DNA of 64,000 nucleotides, taken from Mesorhizobium denitrificans. Lineage in GTDB: Bacteria > Pseudomonadota > Alphaproteobacteria > Rhizobiales > Rhizobiaceae. Shown here piece by piece: positions 8,140-16,874 of the stretch. How positions within the stretch are numbered: position 1 is the first letter of the stretch; every line of letters starts with the position of its first letter. The position numbers and the translations under genes are program-made. Location: NCBI RefSeq assembly GCF_003403035.1, contig NZ_QURN01000006.1:1-64000 (forward strand), in the 5' to 3' direction. The notes beneath the pieces are model-generated. The model saw nothing but the letters and a program-made list of their open reading frames with translations. It was not told where the DNA came from and ran no database searches.

Positions 8140-9390
8140 GTGGAAAAACTTGTCGTCGTCGGAACGGGCCACGCTGCGAGCGCGCTGCTATCCAGCCTAG
8201 CCAGGCATCACTATCAGGGGCGTGTCACCCTCGTAGGCGACGAGACGCATCCACCCTACAATCGGCCGCCACTTTCCAAGAAGTTTCTGAGCGAGGAGAT
8301 CAATCCCGCCGAGTTATATTTCCGACGCCCCGAGCAACTCGCCGCAAGCGGAATAGATCTTCATCTCGGTGATGGTGCCGCAAAACTGGATACGGACCGT
8401 CGAACCATTACCTTGGCGTCCGGAAGCTCAGTTGAGTATTCCGTTCTTGTGCTGGCGACCGGGGCTTTGCCACGCAAGTTGCCGATCGGGGTGGATGAGA
8501 GTGGCGGTGGAGTCCATGTGCTAAGGAACATCGACGACGCACTTCGTCTCAAGGCAGATCTCCGCGCTGCCCGGAGCATCGTCGTCATAGGCGCTGGCTA
8601 TGTCGGTCTTGAAGTCGCCGCCTCATGCGCGTTGCTCGGCAAGGAAGTCACCGTTGTGGAGGCCGCGACCCGCGTTCTCGCCCGCGTGGCTGGCAGCGAG
8701 CTGGCAGGCATTATCCAGCACGTTCACGAAAGCCATGGCGTATCGTTCCTGCTGGAGACAACAGTCACGCGTGTGAGCAAAGCGGCGGGTAAATTCAACT
8801 TGGAGTTGAGTGGCGGCGACCGGTTGACGGCTGACATCGTGCTTTGCGCAATCGGAGCGGTGCCGAACATCGATTTGGCCGAAGCCGCGGGACTCGCCAT
8901 CGACCGCGGGATAGTCACCGACACGCACTGCTTGACCGCGGACGACCGGATTTATGCGATCGGCGATTGCGCGACCTTCCCTCGGGATGGAACATTTGTT
9001 CGGCTCGAGTCCGTTCAGAACGCGTCCGATCAAGCAGAGACGGTCGCCCGTCGCATCTGCGGGCTTGATGCCGAGTACGACCCGTTGCCATGGTTCTGGA
9101 GCGATCAATACGATCTGAGGCTGCAGTCGGTCGGACTCGCGACAGGCGCGGAGGGCTCGATCATTCGCTCCAGAGAAAATAGCCATTCGATCTGGCACCA
9201 TCGCGACGGACGGATCATCGCTCTCGATACGATCAATGCTTCGCGTGATCACATGTTGGCGCGCAAGGTGTTGGCTCGCGGCGAGTTGCCTCTCAATTTG
9301 TTGCAGCAGGTCGAGTTCGATCTGTCGCGAATCTGGGCGGCGCCAAACCAAAGGTCGAACGCCGTTTCTTCCGAAAGGGTATCGTCATGA
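8140..9390 (+). CDS. FAD/NAD(P)H-dependent ferredoxin reductase of the Rieske system
   Basis: This is a 416-residue reductase of the BphA4/putidaredoxin-reductase family. An N-terminal FAD-binding dinucleotide fold (VVVGTGHAASAL) is followed by an NAD(P)-binding fold (IVVIGAGYVGLEVA, about 147-160), a second FAD motif (YAIGDCATF) and a C-terminal reductase domain. It passes electrons from NADH to the Rieske ferredoxin. The start is GTG 8140. Its stop overlaps the start of the second oxygenase (ATGA), so the two are co-translated. Confidence 0.92.
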   Translation: MEKLVVVGTGHAASALLSSLARHHYQGRVTLVGDETHPPYNRPPLSKKFLSEEINPAELYFRRPEQLAASGIDLHLGDGAAKLDTDRRTITLASGSSVEYSVLVLATGALPRKLPIGVDESGGGVHVLRNIDDALRLKADLRAARSIVVIGAGYVGLEVAASCALLGKEVTVVEAATRVLARVAGSELAGIIQHVHESHGVSFLLETTVTRVSKAAGKFNLELSGGDRLTADIVLCAIGAVPNIDLAEAAGLAIDRGIVTDTHCLTADDRIYAIGDCATFPRDGTFVRLESVQNASDQAETVARRICGLDAEYDPLPWFWSDQYDLRLQSVGLATGAEGSIIRSRENSHSIWHHRDGRIIALDTINASRDHMLARKVLARGELPLNLLQQVEFDLSRIWAAPNQRSNAVSSERVSS

Positions 9391-10529
9391 ACAATATGGA
9401 AAGACCGAAACGCGCCCCGGTTCCTCGTGCCACCGATACGACGCTCACGCGGGAATATTATGTTTCGCCGGAGATCTTCGAGCGGGAGATCGAGAAGGTT
9501 TTCTTCAAGCAATGGACGTTTGCGGGCCATGTCTCGCAGATACCCAATGTCGGCGATTACTTTCTCCACACCTTCGCGGGCGAAAGCCTCATCATCGTGC
9601 GCGAGAGCGCCGAAATCGTCAGGGCGCATCACAATGTCTGCCGCCATCGCGGCTCGCAGTTGACCAAGGCGGAGAGCGGCAACGTCAAGCTCTTCGTCTG
9701 CCCTTACCACCAGTGGAGTTATGCACTGGACGGTGGGCTGAAGCGTGCGCCGATGATGCCTGATGTCGAATGCATTGATTACGACAAGCTGGCCCTGAAA
9801 TCGGCCTCAGCCGAAGTGTGGGCGGGAATGATCTTCATCAACCTGTCGCCAAAACCAGAGCAAACGCTAGTCGAAGCGCTTGGCGAGCCACCGGCAGGAC
9901 TGCTCAAGCTGGAGCCGGAAAATATCAGGGAAATTCGCCGCGATCAGCTCGTCGTGCGCGGCAACTGGAAGACGCTCCTGGAAAACTATCTCGAATGCTA
10001 TCATTGCGCCGGCTCTCATCCTGAACTCGGCATCGCGTTCGATATCCAATCGTCGTTCGACCAGACCGCCACGTGGGGTGGAGCCTGTTTCCTTGGCGGC
10101 GAGCCTTTGAGAAAAGGTTTTGTAACCGTTTCGATGACCGGCGATCTCGTCAGCAAGCCGCTTGGCCGTCACGCCGAGGATGCGAACCTTCAGCTTGAAG
10201 TGGCAGAAGGGCTTGGGTTGCTACCCGTATTGACGCGTGTCCTGTTCCACGTAGACCACGCGATCATTCACGTCATGAACCCGCTCTCAGTGAACGAAGT
10301 GCAGTGGACCACGATCTGGTATGTTCGCAAGGATGCCGTCGAAGGCGTCGACTATGAGGCCGACCGTGTGACGGAGGTCTGGCGCGCCACCAATCTGGAA
10401 GACAAGGAACTGTGCGAGCGCAACTACAAAGGAGTGCTTTCACGCACCTTCGTGCCTGGGCCGCTCAATCCACGCGCCGAAGGTGCGGTGCGCCCGGTCC
10501 TGAACCACTATCTGGAAATGATGGAGTGA
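9387..10529 (+). CDS. Second Rieske non-heme iron oxygenase, alpha subunit
   Basis: This 380-residue terminal oxygenase is related to but shorter than the one at 5496. Rieske ligands are C85, H87, C105 and H108; the iron site is ECYHCAGSH with E203, H206 and H211, again with Glu as the bridging residue. It therefore belongs to the same onium/quaternary-amine group (GbcA/CntA-like by motif). Two oxygenases with one ferredoxin and one reductase suggest two successive oxidative dealkylations of one substrate, which is inference. Confidence 0.9.
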   Translation: MNNMERPKRAPVPRATDTTLTREYYVSPEIFEREIEKVFFKQWTFAGHVSQIPNVGDYFLHTFAGESLIIVRESAEIVRAHHNVCRHRGSQLTKAESGNVKLFVCPYHQWSYALDGGLKRAPMMPDVECIDYDKLALKSASAEVWAGMIFINLSPKPEQTLVEALGEPPAGLLKLEPENIREIRRDQLVVRGNWKTLLENYLECYHCAGSHPELGIAFDIQSSFDQTATWGGACFLGGEPLRKGFVTVSMTGDLVSKPLGRHAEDANLQLEVAEGLGLLPVLTRVLFHVDHAIIHVMNPLSVNEVQWTTIWYVRKDAVEGVDYEADRVTEVWRATNLEDKELCERNYKGVLSRTFVPGPLNPRAEGAVRPVLNHYLEMME

Positions 10530-10572
10530 TACCGCACGTCTGCGTCGCGAGACAAAGGAACGGGGCGCCACA

Positions 10573-11880
10573 GTGGAGTTCGCAGTCGTCAATCCTCTGC
10601 ATGTGATCCGCCACGCGCGTGAGAATAGTCAGTACGGTAGCAAGGAGTCATTCGTGACCAGCCCAGATGCGCATATCCTGAACGACGATTGGAGCGACCT
10701 CTCTCGTATCCGACCGCTTCCCGATGTCGATCATGCCCGGCTCTATGCATACCGGACTGAATGCATGCGGGCGTCGCTGCGGCAGCATGGCGCGGCGATG
10801 GTCATGCTCGTGAATCCAATCAGCCTGCGATATGCGCTCGACTATCGGACCTACCCACTTTGGCAGGCCCATGCGCACACGACGTATGCGTTCTTTCCAG
10901 CCGAAGGGCCGATCGTCGCCTACAATGTCTATGGCAACCCGCCGGGTGCCGATGATGTCCGCGTCGGTCGGCAAAATACCTATTTCGACGGCGGTACGGA
11001 GCTACCCGAGAACGCGCGGCTGATCGCGCAGGACGTCTGCGATTTCCTTGCTGAGATAGGCACCGATAACCGGCGCGTCGCAATTGAGTACGTCAACCCA
11101 AGCTTGACGCAGGCGCTTCTGCAACGCGGGCTGGAGGTCATAGATGGTGTCGCCGTGGCCGAGGAAGCGCGCATCATCAAATCTCCCGACGAGATATTGT
11201 GCATCAAATGGGCCGTTGAGGTCGCCGAACACGGGATCGCCCAAGTGAAGGCCGCACTGCGCCCCGGCGTGTCTGAGGTTCAGCTCTGGGGCCTGCTGAA
11301 CTACACCAACCTCGCCAACAGTGGCGACTGGCACAACGGCCGCATGCTTGCTTCCGGACACCGCGTCAATCCATGGCTGCAGGAAGCGACCGACAAAAAG
11401 GTCGAAGCGGGCGACCTGGTGGCCTTCGACACTGACATGGTCGGGCCGTTCGGCTATTTCGCCGACATATCCAGGACGTTTTTTTGCGGGCCCGGAAAGC
11501 CCAGCAGTCGGCAGAAGCAACTTTACCGACTCGCTCTGGAAGAGATCGAATATAATTCGAAGCTGGTTCGACCGGGCGTAACGCTCAGCGAAATCCAGGA
11601 ACGCGCCTGGAAGACGCCCGATCAATACAAGGAGAATGCATATTGCTGCGTGCTGCACGGCGTCGGCATGACGGACGAGTACCCTCGAGTGAATCCGATC
11701 TACCGCGGGCCCAATCCGTATGACGGTGTAATTCAGGAAGGCATGGTCGTGTGCATCGAAAGCTACATGGGCGGGGTCGGAGAGCGAGACGGCGTAAAGC
11801 TTGAACAGCAGGTGCTGGTGACCTCGGATGGCATCGAACCGATCTCGACATACCCTTGGGAATCCGAATTCCTGGAATGA
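10573..11880 (+). CDS. M24-family metallohydrolase, DddP-like
   Basis: This is a 435-residue pita-bread (M24) protein. The two-metal site is complete: D286, D288 and D298 (FDTDMVGPFGYFAD), H362 (HGVGM), E396 and E411. Compared with my memory of the Ruegeria DMSP lyase DddP (D295, D297, D307, H371, E406, E421), the spacing is near-constant, and the proposed DddP catalytic Asp377 and Tyr366 correspond to D368 and Y357 here. Flanking segments (LLASG.R.NPW.QE-like, HGVG..DE.P) also match. It may be a DddP-type lyase acting on an onium acid, or a peptidase/ectoine-hydrolase-like M24 enzyme. The GTG 10573 follows AGGAACGGGG. Confidence 0.8.
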   Translation: MEFAVVNPLHVIRHARENSQYGSKESFVTSPDAHILNDDWSDLSRIRPLPDVDHARLYAYRTECMRASLRQHGAAMVMLVNPISLRYALDYRTYPLWQAHAHTTYAFFPAEGPIVAYNVYGNPPGADDVRVGRQNTYFDGGTELPENARLIAQDVCDFLAEIGTDNRRVAIEYVNPSLTQALLQRGLEVIDGVAVAEEARIIKSPDEILCIKWAVEVAEHGIAQVKAALRPGVSEVQLWGLLNYTNLANSGDWHNGRMLASGHRVNPWLQEATDKKVEAGDLVAFDTDMVGPFGYFADISRTFFCGPGKPSSRQKQLYRLALEEIEYNSKLVRPGVTLSEIQERAWKTPDQYKENAYCCVLHGVGMTDEYPRVNPIYRGPNPYDGVIQEGMVVCIESYMGGVGERDGVKLEQQVLVTSDGIEPISTYPWESEFLE

Positions 11881-11964
11881 AGCAAAAGCTCGACCATCAG
11901 GCGCAAGTGCATTCTTCGGCCGATGTCCGCTGGATCGATCAACAAGCCAAGTGGAGCGCGAAAT

Positions 11965-12258
11965 ATGAAGGGCTACTGGCTAATTCTAGGAACCGAAATC
12001 CTGGATCAGAGCGCTCAAGACGAATATGTCAGGCTGTGGAAACCGATTGCCGAGAAGTACCAGGCCAAAGTCAAACCTGACAGCACTCGGTCGTTGCTGA
12101 TGGAAGCGCGCGATACCCGTCGCGTGGTCGTTGTCGAGTTTCCTTCATACGATGCAGCAAAGACTTGCTACGACGATCCTGCGTATCAGCTCGCTCTCAG
12201 CCACGCCCTCCAAGCCTCAAATCGCGAACTTCTAATCTTGCAGGGGGACATAGCGTAG
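11965..12258 (+). CDS. DUF1330 family protein
   Basis: This is a 97-residue protein of the DUF1330 (ferredoxin-like alpha/beta) family, shown by MKGYW at the start and VVVVEFPSYDAAKTCYDDPAYQ in the middle. The family has no assigned reaction. It follows the M24 gene after 84 bases and is probably the last gene of the catabolic cluster. The ATG 11965 is preferred over an upstream in-frame codon at 11923 because family members start at this point and GTGGAG lies just before. Confidence 0.75.
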   Translation: MKGYWLILGTEILDQSAQDEYVRLWKPIAEKYQAKVKPDSTRSLLMEARDTRRVVVVEFPSYDAAKTCYDDPAYQLALSHALQASNRELLILQGDIA

Positions 12259-12776
12259 TTTGCTGGCAAGCGCCCGTACTCTGAGTTCGGAAGGCGCAAA
12301 GCACGTCGATTGGCACAGGCCATGATTGCGACGGATTGCCACCATCGGGCTGCCAAATTCCGGGTCTGATTGATTGGGATTTGGCACCTTACCGGATTGA
12401 CCTCGCACGTCGCCGAAGGCATCGAAACCGCCTTCAATCTTACATTGTACGCCAGCGCAAGTGATGCAACTATAGGCTGCAGGCCATCACGCCCAGATAA
12501 GCTTTAATTGATTGATTTCAAATAGAAAAATAGTTGCAGGCGCGCGCCTGTAACTTCGCCGTAGCACACGGTGGTTTCAATGGAAAGACGCCCTGCGAGG
12601 CGCTCCATGGAAGCTACAATTTTGATCAGATGTCCCGAGAGAGCCCGCCGCTTGCAATCGGGGTCAAAAAGACCCCTGGCACAATTGCTTTGCAAGATTG
12701 CACCTATTGAGGACGGTCCCCCCTTTGCGGATGTATTGAGAGAAATTGATCCAGCATGCTCGGGGGGGCGCAGCGT
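12259..12776. other. Intergenic region before the alkylsulfatase gene
   Basis: These 518 bases have no gene I can support. The short open frames on either strand resemble nothing known to me. The region carries a long palindrome (12533-12554) and a small perfect hairpin, GGGGTC-AAAAA-GACCCC (12660-12676), which lacks a U tract. The 3' part presumably holds the alkylsulfatase promoter. Confidence 0.5.
12533..12554. promoter_or_regulatory. 22-bp near-perfect palindrome, candidate operator
   Basis: GTTGCAGGCGC (12533-12543) is followed directly by GCGCCTGTAAC (12544-12554), an inverted copy with one mismatched pair. It lies about 220 bases before the alkylsulfatase start. A symmetric site of this length suits a dimeric regulator; the protein that binds it is unknown. 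Confidence 0.45.
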
Positions 12777-14804
12777 ATGACCATCCATGACAACAACATC
12801 GTTGGCACATTTTCATCAAGAAAATCGACAAGGTCTCGCAAGTATTCTCGCCTCTTGCTTACCAGCAGTCTGCTCGCGTTCGGTCTGCCTCTTTCGGGTG
12901 GGTTCGCCTTTGCAGATCCTGCAACAGAGGCAACAAAGGCCTCGAACAAGGCGGTGCTCGAAGCACTGCCATTCAATGATAGGCAGGATTTCGAGGACGC
13001 GCAGCGCGGCCTGCTGAGAAAGCCCGAGACGCTAATCATCAAGAAGGACAATGGCGACGTCGTCTGGGATCTTGAAAGCTACAAGAAGTTCATCGCGATC
13101 GAGAACCCCGCGCCGGATACCGTCAATCCGAGCCTTTGGCGCAACGCCCAACTTAACGTTCAGTATGGGCTCTACGAAGTGGTCGATGGCATCTATCAGG
13201 TCCGCGGCTATGACCTCGCCAACATCACCTTCATCCGTGGTGACACAGGCTGGATCATCTTCGATGTGGGCAGTGCGTCCGAGACTGCGAAGGCGGCCTA
13301 TGATCTGGTCAGCGAGCAGTTCGGCAAGCTGCCGGTCGTCGGCGTCATGTACAGCCACTCGCATGGCGATCACTACGGCGGCGTCAAGGGCGTCGTCTCC
13401 GAGGAGGATGTGAAGTCCGGCAAAGTACCCATCATCGCGCCGGAAGGCTTCATGCAACATGCGGTCAGCGAAGGTGTGATCGCCGGGAACGCGATGAGCC
13501 GCCGCGCCACCTACATGTACGGCGTCTTCCTCCCTAGGAACGAAGAAGGAAGCGTCGGTGCGGGCCTGGGTCTCACCAATCCACTCGGCACATTCACACT
13601 GATCGCCCCAACCGAAACGATTACCGAGACGGGACAGACCCTCACCGTCGACGGCGTCGAGATGGTGTTCCAGATGACGCCCGGCACAGAGGCACCATCT
13701 GAGATGAACATCTACCTGCCGAAGTTCAAGGCGATGTGGATGGCCGAGAACACCACCAACACGATGCACAATATCCTGACGCTGCGCGGCGCGCAGGTGC
13801 GCGATGCCTTGAACTGGGCGAAATATATCAACCAGACGATCGAGCTCTACGGTGACAAGGTCGACGTGAAGTTCCAGAGCCATCATACGCCAAAATGGGG
13901 CCAGGATAACATCATCGACTATCTGAAAAGGCAGCGCGATCTCTACAAGTTCATCCACGACCGCTCCGTCAATCTCATGAATCAGGGATACAACGGCGAG
14001 GAGATCTCGGAGGTTATCAAGCTCCCGGCAAGTCTCGAAAGCCTGTGGAGCGGTCGCGGTTACTACGGCACTTTGCGTCACAACGCCCGCGCCGTGTATC
14101 AACGCTACATGGGCTGGTACGATGCCAACCCCTCCGATCTCAACAACCTACCGCCGGTCGACGCCGCGAAGAAATATGTCGAGTATATGGGCGGCGAGGA
14201 TGCGATCTTGAAAAAGGCGCAAGCCGACTTCGACAAAGGCGAATATCGGTGGATAGCCACTGCGCTGAAGCATGTGGTCTTCGCCAATCCGGACAGCGAA
14301 GCAGGCAAGGCAATGCTTGCCAGGACCTACGAACAGCTTGGCTATCAGGCCGAATCCGGGCCTTGGCGTTCAGTCTACCTCCAGGGCGCTTTCGAACTGC
14401 GCAACGGCGTTCCCAATATCAAGGCGCCGAGCAGCGCCAGCCCTGACGCAATCCGGGCGATGGACCCCGAGATGCTATTCGACTTCCTCGGCGTCCGCTT
14501 GAATGCCGAAAAGGCGGAGGGCAAGAAGCTCACGCTTAACATCAACTTCACCGATATCGGCAAGAAGTACACGGTCACCGTCGAAAACTCGGTGCTGAAT
14601 TACACCGAAAAACAGGTGACTGATGCGGACGCCACGGCGACCTTGACCAAGGTCGCGCTCGACGATGTCCAGCTTGGCACTGCGACGATCGAACAGAAGA
14701 TCCAGTCCGGCGACATCAAGATGGAAGGCAATCAGGAGACTTTGCCACAATTCCTCGGCTTGTTCGACAATTTCGAATATTGGTTCAACATCGTAACCCC
14801 TTGA
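12777..14804 (+). CDS. Secreted alkylsulfatase (SdsA1/BDS1 type, metallo-beta-lactamase fold)
   Basis: This 675-residue enzyme of the SdsA1 family hydrolyses primary alkyl sulfates such as dodecyl sulfate to alcohol and sulfate. An N-terminal Sec signal peptide (hydrophobic stretch about residues 27-45, ending FADP) sends it to the periplasm. The metallo-beta-lactamase motif SHSHGDHYGG gives zinc ligands H194, H196, D198 and H199. An alkylsulfatase dimerisation domain follows, and the C-terminal 120 residues look like the SCP2-type lipid-binding domain. ATG 12777 is chosen because GGGGGG lies six to eleven bases upstream; ATG 12756 would place that run inside the gene. Confidence 0.93.
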   Translation: MTIHDNNIVGTFSSRKSTRSRKYSRLLLTSSLLAFGLPLSGGFAFADPATEATKASNKAVLEALPFNDRQDFEDAQRGLLRKPETLIIKKDNGDVVWDLESYKKFIAIENPAPDTVNPSLWRNAQLNVQYGLYEVVDGIYQVRGYDLANITFIRGDTGWIIFDVGSASETAKAAYDLVSEQFGKLPVVGVMYSHSHGDHYGGVKGVVSEEDVKSGKVPIIAPEGFMQHAVSEGVIAGNAMSRRATYMYGVFLPRNEEGSVGAGLGLTNPLGTFTLIAPTETITETGQTLTVDGVEMVFQMTPGTEAPSEMNIYLPKFKAMWMAENTTNTMHNILTLRGAQVRDALNWAKYINQTIELYGDKVDVKFQSHHTPKWGQDNIIDYLKRQRDLYKFIHDRSVNLMNQGYNGEEISEVIKLPASLESLWSGRGYYGTLRHNARAVYQRYMGWYDANPSDLNNLPPVDAAKKYVEYMGGEDAILKKAQADFDKGEYRWIATALKHVVFANPDSEAGKAMLARTYEQLGYQAESGPWRSVYLQGAFELRNGVPNIKAPSSASPDAIRAMDPEMLFDFLGVRLNAEKAEGKKLTLNINFTDIGKKYTVTVENSVLNYTEKQVTDADATATLTKVALDDVQLGTATIEQKIQSGDIKMEGNQETLPQFLGLFDNFEYWFNIVTP

Positions 14805-15005
14805 TCCACGCAGGATGGATCCTCACCAGTTACGGTCAAGCGGCTGAGTTTCGGCGATCCCGAGCCTTGGCTGTTCGACCGGCTGGTCAAGCTGAACGGC
14901 GAGGTTGTCGAGCCGTTCGCGGCACGGACCTTCACATTATTTGCCGGTTTTAACCGACCGAGCGGCGTTGGAAAGTTCTTGTTCCCCAGCTTCCCGAAAG
15001 ATTAA
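14805..15005 (+). other. In-frame open stretch after the alkylsulfatase stop
   Basis: After the TGA at 14802-14804 the same frame stays open for 66 codons until TAA at 15003-15005. The translation includes RLSFGDPEPWLFDRLVKLNG and has coding-like codon choice, but no start codon or ribosome site. The alkylsulfatase ends where its family ends, so this is more likely the remnant of another gene than a read-through extension. I do not recognise it. Confidence 0.3.
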
Positions 15006-15020
15006 CCGACTACCTCCCGA

Positions 15021-15458
15021 TCATATCGCCACACGTGAGGGCTTGCTCGTCGCGGATCCGGGATAGGCACAATCGGCGAGGCTGGTCTTGTCGAGCTCGA
15101 TAAGGAAGGCTTCACGCGCTGCAACCAGTTGCGGCTTCAGCCGGCAGAGCGGGTTGAGCAGGCAGGCGCCACCGTCCGCCCGGAAACACTCCACCATGTC
15201 ATATCGGCTTTCCAGGTGGCGAACGACCTCGCCCAGCGTGATCGCATTAGCCGAGCGCGCCAGCCGGATGCCGCCGCCGGCACCGCGCTGGGTCGTAACG
15301 AAGCCGCCACGAGACAAATCCAGCACGACCTTGGTGAGATGGTTGTAGGGGATCTGGAATTCCTCAGCGATCCCTGCGGTGGTCAACGGCTCGCCCGGCG
15401 TACCGGCGAGCCGCATCAGCACGCGCAATCCGTAGTCGGTAAAGGCGGCAAGTCGCAT
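15021..15458 (-). CDS. nsrR: NsrR, Rrf2-family nitric-oxide sensor repressor
   Basis: This is a 145-residue Rrf2 protein with an N-terminal winged helix and three cysteines, C91, C99 and C105 (ECF, ACLLNPLC), in the spacing used by NsrR to hold an iron-sulfur cluster. NO destroys the cluster and releases DNA. It is divergent from the nor operon, and the other neighbours (RIC, HTHP) are also NO-stress genes, so it most likely represses them and itself. IscR would also carry three Cys, but the spacing and context favour NsrR. Confidence 0.88.
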   Translation of the reverse strand: MRLAAFTDYGLRVLMRLAGTPGEPLTTAGIAEEFQIPYNHLTKVVLDLSRGGFVTTQRGAGGGIRLARSANAITLGEVVRHLESRYDMVECFRADGGACLLNPLCRLKPQLVAAREAFLIELDKTSLADCAYPGSATSKPSRVAI

Positions 15459-15474
15459 AAGGGTCCCTTAATCA

Positions 15475-15487
15475 GCATTTACAATGC
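15475..15487. promoter_or_regulatory. Candidate NsrR operator
   Basis: GCATT (15475-15479) and AATGC (15483-15487) are inverted around TAC, 17 bases before the nsrR start, in an AT-rich stretch that continues with a second AATGCA-like element (15493-15498). NsrR sites in other bacteria are AT-rich inverted repeats of GATGYATTT halves, so this is a plausible but imperfect match. Confidence 0.4.
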
Positions 15488-15639
15488 GAATTAATGCAGT
15501 TATGAATTGACATTCTGAATACCTATTTCTGGCGTGCTTGTCCATTTTGTCATGCACGCCGTTGAGGACGTGCATCCGGCGATCTGGATCGCATTGCAGC
15601 GCTGTCCAGTAGCCGGGCAACTTTCGCGTGGAGGGGGAA

Positions 15640-15915
15640 ATGTCTGCACAGCACATCATCCGGCTATCGATAGCGGTTGTGGCCAGCGGCGCAAGCCTTG
15701 CGTTGTCTTGGCCCTATTGGCGTGATTTCGGCTATTGGGCGGAATCGCGCTCCATGTGGCTCGCTTACTTCATCGTGGGGTTCATCCTCGCTGTCTACGT
15801 CTTTTATGCCTTCCTCGATAGTTTGCGCACGCTGTTTGAGCATGACGCGCTGGAACGCGAGAAACAGCCAACTTGCAGCTGTGGTGAAACCACCGGCACG
15901 GAGGACGCGTCATGA
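15640..15915 (+). CDS. Small two-helix membrane protein of the nor operon
   Basis: The 91-residue protein has two hydrophobic segments (about 7-24 and 35-58), an amphipathic stretch and a Cys-containing tail (TCSCGE). It begins at ATG 15640 behind GGAGGGGG and overlaps norC by four bases (ATGA), so it is coupled to it. It is too small for NorE/NorF-type proteins I can name. A role in assembly or stability of the NO reductase, in the manner of CcoQ-like small subunits, is inferred from position. Confidence 0.6.
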   Translation: MSAQHIIRLSIAVVASGASLALSWPYWRDFGYWAESRSMWLAYFIVGFILAVYVFYAFLDSLRTLFEHDALEREKQPTCSCGETTGTEDAS

Positions 15916-16871
15916 GTTGCAAGCCGGGCGAACTTTGCTACGAGGGTGTGAAGCGCCGGCGTGCGCTCGCTGTCCTTGGTCTGATGGCGCTCATTTTCGT
16001 GGCGCTATCGGCAGTTTCTTTTCTCGATTCTCGCGGGCAGGCGGTTCCTTCGGCGATCGAATATGCCGGCCTTGATGCCGTCGCCGGCAAACGTGTGTTC
16101 CAAGCCTATAATTGCATGGGTTGCCACACCATCGTCGGCAACGGCGCCTATCTAGGACCGGATCTCACAAATCTCTACGAGCACACCGGGCCGGCTTGGC
16201 TCGCAGCTTTCCTGCCGTCCGCCGGAAGTTGGCCGACCAACGGCGCGGTGAAGCTGCAATTGCAGGACAAGGCCGTCGCGACTGAGTCCGGCGTCGAAAC
16301 CATCGAAGCCTATCTCGAAAAATATCCGGCAGCCGCCGAGCGCATCGCGCGGCGTGGCGGGCAGTCGTCCCATATGCCGAACCTGCCGTTCAGCAGGCAG
16401 GAGGTCTATGAGCTGATCGCTTTCCTCAAATACACCTCCGCCATGAACACCGAAGGCTGGCCGCCGGTGCCCAAGGTGAACGGACTGACATTCCCGGCTG
16501 CGACGCCAATGCCTGTTGCCGTGCAGGAGGCGGCGCTTGCCCCGGCGGAAACGTCGATCGCAGCGCCGGTATCTGCGGCGGCGCATGGCGCCGAACTGGC
16601 CGAGGCGAACGGCTGCACCGCTTGCCATGCGCCGACGACGGAAAAACTCGTCGGTCCCGGCTGGGCTGGGCTCTACGGCTCGACCGTGAAGCTCGCCGAC
16701 GGCTCCAGCGTAGTCGTCGACGATGCCTATCTGACCGAAAAGATACTGAAGCCTGACGCCAAGCTCGTCGAGGGTTACGAGCCGGGAGTCATGCCATCCT
16801 TCGCCGAACTGCTCGATGCGGACCAGATCGCCGACGTCGTTACCTACATCCGCAGCCTTGGGGGGAAGTGA
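15912..16871 (+). CDS. norC: NorC-like cytochrome c with a second heme-c domain
   Basis: This 319-residue protein is the small subunit of a NO reductase. A membrane anchor (about 18-36) is followed by a NorC-type domain with C68-X2-C71-H72 (NCMGCHTIVGNGAYLGPDL) and a Met ligand in SHMPNL. A proline/alanine linker (about 195-225) leads to a second cytochrome c domain with C235-X2-C238-H239 and VMPSF as Met ligand, which resembles the C-terminal cytochrome of caa3-oxidase subunit II. Ordinary NorC is about 150 residues with one heme. The extra domain probably takes electrons from a soluble donor. Confidence 0.85.
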   Translation: MSCKPGELCYEGVKRRRALAVLGLMALIFVALSAVSFLDSRGQAVPSAIEYAGLDAVAGKRVFQAYNCMGCHTIVGNGAYLGPDLTNLYEHTGPAWLAAFLPSAGSWPTNGAVKLQLQDKAVATESGVETIEAYLEKYPAAAERIARRGGQSSHMPNLPFSRQEVYELIAFLKYTSAMNTEGWPPVPKVNGLTFPAATPMPVAVQEAALAPAETSIAAPVSAAAHGAELAEANGCTACHAPTTEKLVGPGWAGLYGSTVKLADGSSVVVDDAYLTEKILKPDAKLVEGYEPGVMPSFAELLDADQIADVVTYIRSLGGK

Positions 16872-16874
16872 GCC

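Noticed and set aside
12571-12780. 69-codon open frame before the alkylsulfatase
   Set aside because: It overlaps the alkylsulfatase ribosome site and start and resembles no known protein.
13032-14102. 356-codon minus-strand open frame inside the alkylsulfatase gene
   Set aside because: It is antisense to the zinc-site region of a well-supported enzyme and has the composition of a shadow frame.
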